Below, piece by piece: positions 7,863-16,199 of a stretch of 63,814 nucleotides of DNA (position 1 is its first letter; every line of letters starts with the position of its first letter). The notes below the pieces were generated by a model. It was given only the letters and a program-made list of their open reading frames with translations. It ran no database searches and had not been told where the DNA came from. The DNA is from an uncultured Clostridium sp. (GTDB lineage: Bacteria > Bacillota > Clostridia > Lachnospirales > Lachnospiraceae), in NCBI GenBank assembly GCA_945915475.1, contig CAMEFI010000019.1, positions 1-63,814 of the forward strand, in the 5' to 3' direction. A program made the translations under genes and the position numbers.

Positions 7863-10121
7863 ATGGGAGAATATCGATATTTTTTAAAACAAACAAAGAA
7901 ATTCTTTGGTGGTATTATGGTTGTGGCATTTGTTCTTGTCATTTTTGATGTGATGTTTCTAGGCTACGATGCGGGTATTGCATTTACGGGGGTCAGCATG
8001 CAACAGAAAATAGAGCGTTCCATCGATGAACAGGTATCTCATAAAAGTTTCATTTTGCCGGAAAAGGGGGAAAGTCTCGTCAGTGATGTGCAAAGTAAGG
8101 TGTGGGAACCGGGACCTTTATGTTTCGCCTTTGTAATGATATTATCATTTGGGGCATTGCTAATATTTGACATAACCTATCAAAAAGGAAAGACCAAAGA
8201 ATTTGTCAAGACGCTTCCTATTCGGGATCGAAAATGGATTTTATGTCCGTTTTTCATCATGTTGGGGGTGATAGTGGGTTCCCAGTTGCTGGAAACGTTA
8301 TTCTTTTTAGCCATTCAGACCAGGTATAACCATATACTGGCAGATGTGATTGTTAAGAAGGGGCTTGGAACCGTTGCTTCCGAGTTTGTATCGGTAGCAA
8401 ATAAAGAACTTATTGTCACAATGCTTAGTTATACAATGATTCTTGTGGCAGGGTTTATATGGCTGTATTTCTGGATGCTGGTGACAAGATATAAACTGCT
8501 TGGCGGTGTACTTGCAGTGGGAATTGCTTCGTTTATACAAAATATTGTGGATACCATTTACTGGGAATTATATGTAGATTCCCTCGCTGGATTAGAGAAT
8601 GGTTCAGATATATGGTATCGTTCGGTTTATGGAACATTATGTGCGGTGTGCATAGTGATAGGATCCCTGCTTATTGTGTTTTTGGCAGGCAGAGTGGAAT
8701 TATCCAAGGGAAGGATTTTTTACTTTACGTCGGTCGATATTGTTGTCTGTATGCTGGCAGCCGTAGCTTTCTTTGCCGGGCAGTCGTTTGATTATCTGTT
8801 CGAATCTTCTGGTCTGATTGTGACGCGGATGGTCATGGGCGTTGGAAGCAGTATCATTGTGGCATTCCTTTTATTTTTCCTGTTACATCCGATACCTTGG
8901 AAAGCAGGAAAACACAACCGGATGACAGGGGAAAAGAAGAGAATTCGGATTGTCCATTCGCATAAACGAGAGGAATTTCTTCGGTTGTTCCGTCTGGAAT
9001 GGAAAGAAAATTTGTTCTTTCTATTGGGAAACTGTATGTATATGGCATTGATGGGGGCAGATTATTTGTGGCCGTTAACATTAAATAATGGATTTCTTCA
9101 AGAATGGGGGATGAAAGGCATCCATCTGGGAGATGGAGCACAACTGGTACAAGAAACAAATGAAGTGTTTGGATTTTGTGCGGAGCAATTGTTTTTCTGG
9201 TGTTTCGGTACAGTGGTCAGTACCCAGTTGGTCTGGCTGCTTTTTCGCAAAGCAGTGCAGACTTATAAAGAGCGAAATCGATATGGTCGTGAATTTGTAA
9301 TGGGATTGCCGGTACAAAGAAGTACGCAGTATCTATACACTACCTGTAAGGACTGTTTTCTGTTGCTGGCTCCTATCATCATACATATGATTGGTATAGC
9401 AGTACAGTTTGACTGCTCCCTTTCTGCGGCGAATCTTAATATGAGCTGGTGGGGGATATCCATGACTGGAATTTGTCTGGTGTGTTGTGCATATTTATTG
9501 ATGGCGTATAGTCTGATGCGATGGATCGAGATGTTAGTTGCGAATGGATTGCTTCGTACCATTGCAGAAGGCGGAGTTCTATGTATTGCAGGGTGCTTGC
9601 TGGATAGAATCAGGAAGAGTGGAAGGATTGGGCGCAGTATCTATTGTATTTTGGGCTTGGCAGGACCGGGTGGTGGAATTGTCAATGAAAAAGGAGACAC
9701 AGAGTATCAGATATTACAGCCCTTGTATACATTTTGGGCAGATACCACCGGAAAATGGGAAGTGTCAACGAATTATGATATATGGGCAGATGAATCCTTT
9801 AGTCGGTTGTATGCTTTTACACATCCATCCTCCTATATGGGGTATGTATGCATTTATCTGGCGATTGCCGGAATATTCCTCTACTTTGCATGGAGACTTA
9901 TGAAACAACAGGAGTGGTCGGTGGATGGTTTGTATTTTCCATTTGCAAAGTATGTATTTGCAGGTCTCATTGCCCTGTTCACATTTGCATTGTTGATTGA
10001 AAATGCCATTGCATGGTGGCATCGGATTCTGATTGGAACGGTAACAATCGTTACGTTTGTGGCAATTGTATATTATCTTGAACCGAATAAAAAAAGTAAG
10101 AAAGTGGGAGTGGTAAAATAA
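7863..10121 (+). CDS. Large ABC transporter membrane protein
   Basis: Membrane subunit partnered with the ATPase before it. The ATG at 7863 is seven bases after AGGAGG (7850-7855); an in-frame ATG at 7845 would overlap that site. The 752-residue protein has many hydrophobic segments in two clusters (about residues 13-35, 85-110, 125-145, 180-215, 220-245, 255-280, 290-350, then 495-590 and 675-745), with a polar part near residues 355-395 and an extracytoplasmic-looking stretch near 640-670. The length suggests a fused or duplicated permease of the ABC-2 type. I do not recognise a named subfamily. No frameshift is seen. Confidence 0.8.
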   Translation: MGEYRYFLKQTKKFFGGIMVVAFVLVIFDVMFLGYDAGIAFTGVSMQQKIERSIDEQVSHKSFILPEKGESLVSDVQSKVWEPGPLCFAFVMILSFGALLIFDITYQKGKTKEFVKTLPIRDRKWILCPFFIMLGVIVGSQLLETLFFLAIQTRYNHILADVIVKKGLGTVASEFVSVANKELIVTMLSYTMILVAGFIWLYFWMLVTRYKLLGGVLAVGIASFIQNIVDTIYWELYVDSLAGLENGSDIWYRSVYGTLCAVCIVIGSLLIVFLAGRVELSKGRIFYFTSVDIVVCMLAAVAFFAGQSFDYLFESSGLIVTRMVMGVGSSIIVAFLLFFLLHPIPWKAGKHNRMTGEKKRIRIVHSHKREEFLRLFRLEWKENLFFLLGNCMYMALMGADYLWPLTLNNGFLQEWGMKGIHLGDGAQLVQETNEVFGFCAEQLFFWCFGTVVSTQLVWLLFRKAVQTYKERNRYGREFVMGLPVQRSTQYLYTTCKDCFLLLAPIIIHMIGIAVQFDCSLSAANLNMSWWGISMTGICLVCCAYLLMAYSLMRWIEMLVANGLLRTIAEGGVLCIAGCLLDRIRKSGRIGRSIYCILGLAGPGGGIVNEKGDTEYQILQPLYTFWADTTGKWEVSTNYDIWADESFSRLYAFTHPSSYMGYVCIYLAIAGIFLYFAWRLMKQQEWSVDGLYFPFAKYVFAGLIALFTFALLIENAIAWWHRILIGTVTIVTFVAIVYYLEPNKKSKKVGVVK

Positions 10122-10151
10122 AGCGTTCTATGATAAAATATAGCTAATTGC

Positions 10152-10220
10152 GATGATTCGGAGTCGCCGGGTATCTGTACGAAATCTTATGTTCTATGGA
10201 TCAGGAGGCTCCGAATTGTT
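10152..10220 (+). promoter_or_regulatory. Hairpin leader upstream of the hydrogenase gene, possible cis-regulatory RNA
   Basis: ATTCGGAG (10156-10163) pairs with CTCCGAAT (10209-10216); G-U and A-U pairs extend the stem outward to 10152 and 10220 and inward by two pairs. The enclosed 43 bases hold no simple helix. There is no T tract, so it is not a terminator of the ABC operon. It matches no riboswitch class that I can recognise. The hydrogenase start is 28 bases downstream. Confidence 0.4.
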
Positions 10221-10247
10221 ATGAGCGAAAAGGAGGCATAGGACGAA

Positions 10248-11756
10248 GTGAGAAGTATTATAACGAATGTGAAACGAATCCGGAAACAGGTATTTACAGA
10301 AGTTGCGAATCTGGCATACAATTCAGAAAATATTATTGATGATATTGAAGCAATTCCATATAAGATTACGCCGGGTGACACCCCGCAGTATTGTGAAAGT
10401 ATTTACCGGGAACGTGCCATTACCAGAGAACGTATTCGTCTTGCCATGGGTATGTCCCTTCGTCCGGAGGATAAGCCGGTGCATTTAACCCAGGGAATTG
10501 AAGAGAGTAATATAGATGAGAAGTATTATGAACCGCCGCTTATGCAGGTGATTCCGGCAGCCTGCAATGCCTGCGAACACAATGTGTATGAGGTAAGCAA
10601 CCAGTGCAAAGGCTGTGTGGCACATCCCTGTATGGAAGTTTGTCCGGTGGGAGCAATCCACATGGAGAACGGCAAGTCTGTCATTGATAAGAATATCTGT
10701 ATCAAGTGCGGCAAATGTAAGAGCCATTGTCCTTATGATGCCATTTCCCATAAGCGACGTCCCTGTGCGGATGCCTGTGGCGCCAATGCCATTGTCAGCG
10801 ATGAGTTGGGACGGGCCAAGATTGATGAGAAGAAATGCGTATCCTGCGGAATGTGTATGGTGAACTGTCCCTTTGGTGCCATTGCAGACAAATCTCAGAT
10901 TTTCCAGTTGATTCGTGCCCTGCGTTCCGGCAAAACAATCTATGCAGAGATTGCACCGGCATTTGTTGGACAGTTTGGGGAATATGCAACTCCGGATAAG
11001 ATTAAGGCAGCTTTATTAAAACTTGGGTTCGCAGGAGTATACGAGGTTGCCATGGGTGCGGATATGGGTGCCATGGCAGAGGCGGAACATTATGTGAAAG
11101 AGGTTGCCACCGGTGAGACTCCATTTTTGCTGACCTCCTGTTGTCCTTCCTGGGCGATGCTTTCCAAGAAACATTTTCCGGAAACCATTGATAAGATTTC
11201 CAATGCTTTGACACCTATGGTTGCCACTGCCAGAATGATTAAGGCAGAACATCCGGAGGCTTCTGTGGTATTCATTGGACCTTGTGCGGCAAAGAAATTA
11301 GAGGCCATGCGCCGGACGGTTCGGAGTGATGTGGACTTTGTGATTACCTTTGAAGAACTGGATGCCATATTTATTTCCCGCGATATTGAATTTGATGATT
11401 TCCGGGTGGGAGTTCCCGTGGAGGATGCTACCGGAGCAGGACGTGGATATGCAGTTGCCGGTGGGGTTGCAAAGGCGATTGAGGAATGTATTAATGAGTA
11501 TTATCCGGGGACCGAGGTGCATATTGAACATGCAGAAGGACTGGATGAATGTCGTAAGATGTTAATGCTTGCCAAGGCTGGTAAGAAGAATGGCTGTCTG
11601 ATTGAGGGAATGGGATGCCCGGGAGGCTGTGTGGCCGGTGCCGGCACGAATATACCGATTAACAAAGCGGTAGCTCAGGTTCGTAATTTTGTAAATTCTA
11701 CCAAGAAGACCATACCGGATCAGGATGTGGTAAAGGATTATCATCCGGAGGAATAA
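10248..11756 (+). CDS. Monomeric [FeFe] hydrogenase, probably group B
   Basis: Cytoplasmic iron hydrogenase that handles H2 and reduced ferredoxin in fermentation. GTG start, eleven bases after AGGAGG. In order: a short N-terminal region, a Cys-rich ferredoxin part (CNACEHNVYEVSNQC, then CKGCVAHPCMEVCPVGAI near residues 105-140), two 4Fe-4S motifs (CIKCGKCKSHCP, CVSCGMCMVNCP near residues 150-205), and the H-cluster domain with TSCCPSW (L1), FIGPCAAKKLE (L2) and EGMGCPGGCVAGAG (L3). All H-cluster cysteines are present. The L2 form GPCAAKK and the extra Cys cluster differ from classic group A enzymes (MPCxxKxxE) and fit group B. Function in vivo (H2 evolution versus sensing or uptake) is not settled for group B. 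It ends 28 bases before a small membrane protein gene. Confidence 0.9.
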   Translation: MRSIITNVKRIRKQVFTEVANLAYNSENIIDDIEAIPYKITPGDTPQYCESIYRERAITRERIRLAMGMSLRPEDKPVHLTQGIEESNIDEKYYEPPLMQVIPAACNACEHNVYEVSNQCKGCVAHPCMEVCPVGAIHMENGKSVIDKNICIKCGKCKSHCPYDAISHKRRPCADACGANAIVSDELGRAKIDEKKCVSCGMCMVNCPFGAIADKSQIFQLIRALRSGKTIYAEIAPAFVGQFGEYATPDKIKAALLKLGFAGVYEVAMGADMGAMAEAEHYVKEVATGETPFLLTSCCPSWAMLSKKHFPETIDKISNALTPMVATARMIKAEHPEASVVFIGPCAAKKLEAMRRTVRSDVDFVITFEELDAIFISRDIEFDDFRVGVPVEDATGAGRGYAVAGGVAKAIEECINEYYPGTEVHIEHAEGLDECRKMLMLAKAGKKNGCLIEGMGCPGGCVAGAGTNIPINKAVAQVRNFVNSTKKTIPDQDVVKDYHPEE

Positions 11757-11784
11757 TTTTGGTATCTAGAAGGGAAAGGGAACT

Positions 11785-11943
11785 ATGTCGGAATATTTAA
11801 TTGGAATAGCAAACACCGGCGATACGTCTAAGCCATGGCTCATTGCTGTCTGTATGATTGTGTCCATTGTCGTTGTGTTTGTCCTGTTCTTATTAGGGCA
11901 AAAGGATAAGAATGAGGAGGATGACGATGAGTGGGAGGAATAG
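11785..11943 (+). CDS. Small membrane protein (52 aa)
   Basis: A 53-codon frame with ATG at 11785 and TAG at 11941. It has a polar N-terminus (MSEYLIGIANTGDTSKP), one hydrophobic helix (residues 19-40) and a highly acidic tail (KNEEDDDEWEE). The NTGDTSKP stretch before the helix resembles the segment that precedes the membrane helix in cell wall sorting signals, but a proper LPxTG and a basic tail are lacking. Its stop is three bases before the GTG of the AEC transporter gene, whose ribosome binding site lies inside this frame, so the two are coupled. A role as accessory subunit of the transporter is a guess from position. Confidence 0.6.
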   Translation: MSEYLIGIANTGDTSKPWLIAVCMIVSIVVVFVLFLLGQKDKNEEDDDEWEE

Positions 11944-11946
11944 ACG

Positions 11947-12894
11947 GTGAGTAATTTTATATACAGCCTGAATGCCACTATGCCTATTTTTCTTGTTATG
12001 ATATTGGGCTGGTGGCTTAAGAGAATGCATTTTCTGACGGAGGAGTTTATCGGCGTGGCGGATAAGCTGGTATTCAAGGTGGCATTACCGGTATTGGTGT
12101 TTAAAGATATTGCAGGGGCGGATTTGTCTCATGATTTCAGCTTGAAATTTGTACTGTTCTGTTTTTTGGGAACTTGTATGTTCTTCGGCGTAACCTGGCT
12201 GTTTGCAGAGATTTTCATAAAAGATAAGAGTATGATTGGTAGCTTTGTGCAGGGAAGTTTCCGGGGAAGTGCAGCCATTCTTGGAATTGCATTTGCCCAG
12301 AATATATATGGCAGCTCAGGCCTGGTGCCCATGATGATTGTGGCATCCATTCCGCTGTTTAATATCTTTTCTGTGATTGTGCTCATACGGAGTGCCAATG
12401 CAGGGGAGACGGATAAAGGGGCAGTCATAAAGAAAACATTGAAGGGTATTGTGACCAATCCCATTATTATTGGTATTGTATTGGGAATTCCTTTTGCCTT
12501 GTGGAGGGTACAGTTCCCGGTTATAATCGATAAGACCATCAATAGTGTGGCAAGTCTGTCTACACCGTTAGCTTTGATTGCCATTGGGGGCGGATTCTCC
12601 ACCGGAGCGGCACTTAAGAAATGGAAACCGACACTGGCTGCTTCTTTGATTAAATTAGTGATCATTCCGGGAATTTTTCTTCCGACAGCGGTATGGATGG
12701 GATTCCGGAATGAAGAACTGGTTGCACTGCTGATTCTGACCGGAGCACCTACCACAGTAAGCTCCTATATCATGGCAAAGAATATGGGCAATGACAGTGT
12801 ATTAGCGTCAGGCATTGTTGTAATGACCACACTGTTATCTTCCGTAACTCTTACGGGAATCATATTTATTCTGAAAAGTTTTGCGTATATATAA
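11947..12894 (+). CDS. AEC-family transporter (auxin efflux carrier type)
   Basis: Membrane carrier of the bile/arsenite/auxin efflux superfamily; bacterial members move small organic acids such as malate or malonate. GTG start after GGGAGG. The 315-residue protein has about ten hydrophobic segments in two halves, with FIYSLNATMPIFLVMILGWW at the N-terminus and the family-type end VASGIVVMTTLLSSVTLTGI. Length is normal for the family. It is coupled to the 52-residue gene before it and ends at the 92-bp repeat containing a terminator. Substrate is not known; fermentation acid export or uptake would fit the adjacent hydrogenase. Confidence 0.85.
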   Translation: MSNFIYSLNATMPIFLVMILGWWLKRMHFLTEEFIGVADKLVFKVALPVLVFKDIAGADLSHDFSLKFVLFCFLGTCMFFGVTWLFAEIFIKDKSMIGSFVQGSFRGSAAILGIAFAQNIYGSSGLVPMMIVASIPLFNIFSVIVLIRSANAGETDKGAVIKKTLKGIVTNPIIIGIVLGIPFALWRVQFPVIIDKTINSVASLSTPLALIAIGGGFSTGAALKKWKPTLAASLIKLVIIPGIFLPTAVWMGFRNEELVALLILTGAPTTVSSYIMAKNMGNDSVLASGIVVMTTLLSSVTLTGIIFILKSFAYI

Positions 12895-12902
12895 GAAGGA
12901 TA

Positions 12903-12994
12903 GACAGATTATCGTCAAACAAGGTCCAAGGCCTCGGCGAAGATGCACTTTTGTTGTTAGGTTTAATCAATCCCGAACTCCCCAGGCAATGCCT
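12903..12994. repeat. 92-bp repeat, copy 1
   Basis: This segment recurs at 14991-15082 in the same direction with eight substitutions and no gaps. It starts GACAGATTAT and ends GGCAATGCCT and includes the first arm of a terminator hairpin. The pair brackets the PD-(D/E)XK ATPase gene and the XRE remnant. Confidence 0.9.
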
Positions 12995-13037
12995 CATTCC
13001 GATCAAAATGGTATTGTCTGGGGAGTTGATTTTATTT
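12976..13037. terminator. Terminator between convergent AEC transporter and ATPase genes
   Basis: AACTCCCCAGGCAATGCC (12976-12993) pairs with GGTATTGTCTGGGGAGTT (13010-13027), with two mismatches, followed by GATTTTATTT. It ends the AEC transcript and may work in both directions. Confidence 0.85.
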
Positions 13038-13046
13038 CTTAGTTTT

Positions 13047-14618
13047 TTATAGGTTCCACTTCTCAATCAAACATTCATGCTGTTTACTGGTCTTATCATA
13101 GTTGATACCCACCAAAAGCAGGTTGCCGTGGTATTCTTTGAGGCTTTCTACATATCTCTTCTCTTTAATCTGAGAAATGGCACCTTCTGCGGACTGGTCA
13201 TATTTTAACTCCACAATCATTGCCGGTTTGTCGGAGTATTTCTTTGGCAAAAATACAATGTCTGCAAACCCTTTTCCGGTTGGTAATTCCCGAATCTTGG
13301 TATACTCTTTCATGGCATTATAATACGCCAGTGAAATGATACAGCTTAGGGAATTCTCATCATTATAGGTTAAAATGGAAGTATTCTCACTGTGTACCGA
13401 ATCCAGAATCTCCGCCACCGTATCACTATCCTGATTCCAGGTTGCCTTAAGCAGGCGGTCAGACTGTTCTAAGGCATCCACCACATCTTTCCAGTGCTCT
13501 CCCATAATGGCGTTACGGAATTCCCCACGAATCTCCGAATTGGGAATAAACACTTCCGAATGCTCACTGTCAAATGCCAGATATCCCAGATGTACCAGTA
13601 AGGTCAACACATCATCCTTACTTTCAAAGGTTGTCATGTCATTCTGAAACCGATCCGGATGAATTACCACACGTTCCCCGGCAAGCATTTTTACAATGGA
13701 ATCCTTCAGTCCATCATAGTTCAAATCAATATAGATTTTCAATGCCTCATAAGTTTCTGTCTGTGTCCAGTAGCTGGCAAATTTCTTTCTTAAAATGCTG
13801 TCTACCACTGATTTTGGATTATAGACGTGTGAAACATGTGAAAACGTATAACCATCATACCAGTTTTTCATCATGTCAAAATCAACCGAATATTTTTCGC
13901 ACAAACCTTTCACTTCCGACTCTGTAAAACCAAAAAATTCTGCATATTCTCCCGGGTCTGTCATGGAGAATTCATAGAACATATTCAGTGCAGAATGAGT
14001 TCCATATTTCTTAATCGGAAGAATTCCGGTCATATATGCAAGTGCCACATAGGATTTATCTTTTAGCAGATTACGAATGAAATCTAAGTATTGCTTCTGG
14101 TCGTCTGCATTATACCGTCTGTCCCTTAAAATACAATCCCACTCGTCGATAATAAAAATGAAGTTCTCCCCCTTTTCACTGTATAAATCCTCCAATGCCA
14201 GGCTTAAGAAACTCTCATCTTCTTCTATTACATCCGGATACTTTCTTCTTAATTCCTTAAGGACACGCTTTTGAAGAAAATTAAGCATTTCTTCCACAGA
14301 TGGTTTCAAACTCAAAAAATCCTGAATGTTGAGCAGTATCACATTATATTGGTTACGGTATTTCTCAAAATCTTTATCCTTCGCAATGTTAAATGGTGCA
14401 AATAGCTCCGACGAATCGCACTCCTTCCCATAATAGGCAGCCAGCATATACGCTGCCATGGATTTGCCAAAACGTCTCGGACGGCTGATACAGACACAAT
14501 TCTGTTCCGTATTCATCGCTTTATTCATCAAGGCAATCAATTTCGTTTTATCAATATAAATCTCTGAATTACATGCTCTTCTAAATCTATCATTTCCCGG
14601 ATTCAGATATACTCCCAT
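13047..14618 (-). CDS. AAA ATPase with PD-(D/E)XK nuclease-like C-terminal domain
   Basis: A 523-residue protein of the family with an AAA-ATPase-like N-terminal part and a PD-(D/E)XK C-terminal part, common in gut anaerobes; the biological role is not established. Walker A-like SRPRRFGKS lies near residue 45, Walker B FIIDEWD near residue 155. The C-terminal nuclease signature is visible as GFADIVFLP, then MIVELKYD and the conserved QI of AISQIKEKRY (about residues 455-490). The gene stands alone, is opposite to its neighbours, and is bracketed by two copies of a 92-bp repeat, which suggests it came in as an accessory unit. The ATG at 14618 follows AGGAGGT. No frame defect is seen, in contrast to the decayed genes beside it. 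Confidence 0.85.
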   Translation of the reverse strand: MGVYLNPGNDRFRRACNSEIYIDKTKLIALMNKAMNTEQNCVCISRPRRFGKSMAAYMLAAYYGKECDSSELFAPFNIAKDKDFEKYRNQYNVILLNIQDFLSLKPSVEEMLNFLQKRVLKELRRKYPDVIEEDESFLSLALEDLYSEKGENFIFIIDEWDCILRDRRYNADDQKQYLDFIRNLLKDKSYVALAYMTGILPIKKYGTHSALNMFYEFSMTDPGEYAEFFGFTESEVKGLCEKYSVDFDMMKNWYDGYTFSHVSHVYNPKSVVDSILRKKFASYWTQTETYEALKIYIDLNYDGLKDSIVKMLAGERVVIHPDRFQNDMTTFESKDDVLTLLVHLGYLAFDSEHSEVFIPNSEIRGEFRNAIMGEHWKDVVDALEQSDRLLKATWNQDSDTVAEILDSVHSENTSILTYNDENSLSCIISLAYYNAMKEYTKIRELPTGKGFADIVFLPKKYSDKPAMIVELKYDQSAEGAISQIKEKRYVESLKEYHGNLLLVGINYDKTSKQHECLIEKWNL

Positions 14619-14697
14619 GCTTGAGACCTCCTGACTATTCTAACTATCCTTCTCGGAACATTTTTCCTTATTGCTCATTCCCCAAATGAAACCTTAC

Positions 14698-14743
14698 AGC
14701 AAAAAATCCGCTACACTAATATTATCATTAGTATAGCGGATTT
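14698..14743 (-). terminator. Terminator on the - strand, at the end of the XRE remnant
   Basis: AAATCCGCTACACTAAT (14704-14720) pairs with ATTAGTATAGCGGATTT (14727-14743) at 16 of 17 positions. Read on the - strand the stem is followed by TTTTTT (14701-14706), marking the end of a former leftward gene. Confidence 0.8.
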
Positions 14744-14932
14744 CTTATAAAAATACAATTTGAAAATTCTTTCCAAAATATAATACAGATGTTCCTGATT
14801 GCCGGGTGTCTGCCGCTCAATCAACTGGTAGCTTTTTAAAGCATAATCTGTCGGAGCCTCCGTTACCGTTTCCAGATCCTGTAACAGGGCGGTAAGCGGA
14901 ATACCAAGCCCCTTTGCTATCTTATATAGACT
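14711..14932 (-). pseudogene. C-terminal remnant of an XRE-family regulator
   Basis: The - strand frame has no start codon after its upstream stop. It encodes about 73 residues beginning SLYKIAKGLGIPLTALLQDL, the end of a helix-turn-helix XRE domain, then a charged C-terminal part (YQLIERQTPGNQEHLYYILE). It stops inside the terminator hairpin. The DNA-binding half is missing, so this is a truncated relic. It lies between the ATPase gene and repeat copy 2. Confidence 0.65.
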
Positions 14933-14990
14933 TCATACAATTTCATATATGTACTAGATAGGTCAAAGGTCAATGTGGACGTAGCATTTT

Positions 14991-15082
14991 GACAGATTAT
15001 TGTCAAACAAGGTCCAAGGCCTCGGCTAATATGCACTTTTGTTGTCAGGTTTGATTAATCTCGAACTCCCTAGGCAATGCCT
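14991..15082. repeat. 92-bp repeat, copy 2
   Basis: About 91 % identical to 12903-12994 (eight substitutions in 92 bases), same orientation. Its last bases form the first arm of a perfect terminator hairpin (15064-15090). The flanking sequences beyond the repeats are unrelated. Confidence 0.9.
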
Positions 15083-15093
15083 AGGGAGTTTTT
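15064..15093 (+). terminator. Perfect hairpin terminator in repeat copy 2
   Basis: AACTCCCTAGGC (15064-15075) pairs with GCCTAGGGAGTT (15079-15090) around AAT and is followed by TTTTT. No intact + strand gene precedes it now, so it is probably left over from the unit that was duplicated or lost. Confidence 0.85.
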
Positions 15094-15188
15094 CCATTTT
15101 TATCAACTATATAATAATATTGAATGATTCACGGAACAGTATCTGTATCTTTTCTCATTGCAATGTAACATTTATATTCGTTCAAACA

Positions 15189-15551
15189 CAAATCAGTGGG
15201 TCAGAACGAAACAGGCTGGTTTATGAATCGCCGGAGGCGGTAACCTATGATATACGGTTAAGTGATTCCTATGAAAGACGGGAAGGATACGAAGAATTGC
15301 TTCGGTCTGTGGATTTGTTCCAGGATAAGGAGGTGTGTGATATGACAGTGGCAGAGTTTTCGAGAGATAACATGGTTTTTTATCAGGGCAGAGAAGAGGG
15401 AATTGAACTGGGGCGAGAAGAAGGACGAGAAGAAGGAATCCGTCTGAAAAAAAGTATATTAAGGTTGGATGCAGAGGGATATGCTGTGAGTGATATTGCA
15501 ACAGAACTGCGGGTAAGTGAGGAAGAAGTGAAACGGATTTTAGAAGAGTAG
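15189..15551 (+). pseudogene. C-terminal remnant of an Rpn / PD-(D/E)XK transposase-like nuclease
   Basis: The frame encodes about 120 residues from QISGSERNRLVYESPEAVTY to the stop at 15551. The end has the run GREEGIELGREEGREEGI and a short helix-turn-helix-like tail (AEGYAVSDIATELRVSEEEV), typical of the C-terminus of Rpn-type recombination-promoting nucleases. The nuclease core is missing, and the open frame further upstream (from 15039) runs through the terminator and repeat and does not look coding. I call it a truncated relic. A degraded version of the nearby terminator (15595-15625) follows. Confidence 0.65.
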
Positions 15552-15676
15552 AAGAAAAAACAAAAAACTATAGAGGAATCTTTCAATTATCTTAATCCCT
15601 TCAGGCAATGTCTGAGGAGATTTTATGCATGTCGTTTCTTTTGACAAAAAGGCACTATAATAACGGTAAAATCACA

Positions 15677-15706
15677 TTGCATAAATATAGGGTGTTGGTT
15701 TATAAT
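15677..15706 (+). promoter_or_regulatory. Promoter of the VapBC-like pair
   Basis: TTGCAT (15677-15682), an 18-base spacer, TATAAT (15701-15706), 61 bases upstream of the antitoxin start. Confidence 0.55.
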
Positions 15707-15767
15707 GATAGCAGGAAAATGTAGTTGGAGATAAAAGGGAAAATGACAGAGACAGGAGGTATGCGTT

Positions 15768-15992
15768 ATGACAGCAATAAGAAAAGAAGCTATTGAACTG
15801 TTGGAAAGAATACCAGAAGATAAATTGAGTTTTGTTATACAGATTATGCGTGGTGTAAACGGACTTTTAGGTGAAATGGATGCTAATACAAAGCAGGTCG
15901 TAAATCTTGACCAGTTTGTAATGCCACCAACGGATCGAGGACAGGACGCAGATAATTATATAAGGGAGTTGAGAGATAGTGATAGAATTTAA
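15768..15992 (+). CDS. Small antitoxin-like protein (74 aa) of a VapBC-type pair
   Basis: ATG after GGAGGTATGCGTT. A 74-residue protein with a helical start (IRKEAIELLERIPEDKLSFVIQIM), a linker and an acidic end (DNYIRELRDSD). The start resembles small antitoxins paired with PIN-domain toxins. The next frame, in which a PIN-domain N-terminus is readable, overlaps its end by 14 bases, the usual arrangement of such pairs. With the toxin truncated, this is probably an orphan antitoxin. The family call depends on the neighbour more than on its own sequence. Confidence 0.6.
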   Translation: MTAIRKEAIELLERIPEDKLSFVIQIMRGVNGLLGEMDANTKQVVNLDQFVMPPTDRGQDADNYIRELRDSDRI

Positions 15993-16152
15993 ACGTGTAT
16001 TTATTGATACTGCACCGATTATTTATTATCTGGAAAACAGTTCCTTATATATGAATTCAATAAAGGAATTCTTTGCAAAGTGTATTAAGGAAAATATTCA
16101 GATTGTAACATCTGCCATTACGATTGAGGAATATCTTGTCAAAAATTTTTGA
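15979..16152 (+). pseudogene. Truncated PIN-domain (VapC-like) toxin
   Basis: GTG start overlapping the antitoxin. The 57 residues include the PIN-domain opening VFIDTAPIIYYLENS, with the first active-site Asp, and TSAITIEEYL, with the conserved Glu of the second motif. The frame then ends at TGA 16150-16152, whereas PIN toxins are normally about 130 residues, so the second half including the C-terminal acidic residues is absent. Sequence from 16200 on belongs to a telA gene. The toxin is thus cut by a deletion and cannot be active as an RNase. Confidence 0.7.
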
Positions 16153-16199
16153 ACTATGGATGCGTTACAGATTGTAACTGCCATTGTTTCTGGGTGTGA

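Noticed and set aside
11785-11943. Cell wall-anchored LPxTG protein
   Set aside because: The segment before the helix is NTGDTSKP without LPxTG, and the tail is acidic rather than basic, so sortase anchoring is not supported.
12903-15082. CRISPR array or IS element
   Set aside because: There are just two long repeats with a gene between them, no spacer periodicity, no transposase and no terminal inverted repeats.
15039-15188. Upstream part of the Rpn-like frame
   Set aside because: It runs through the 92-bp repeat and a perfect terminator hairpin and shows no similarity to the nuclease family, so the frame there is probably accidental.
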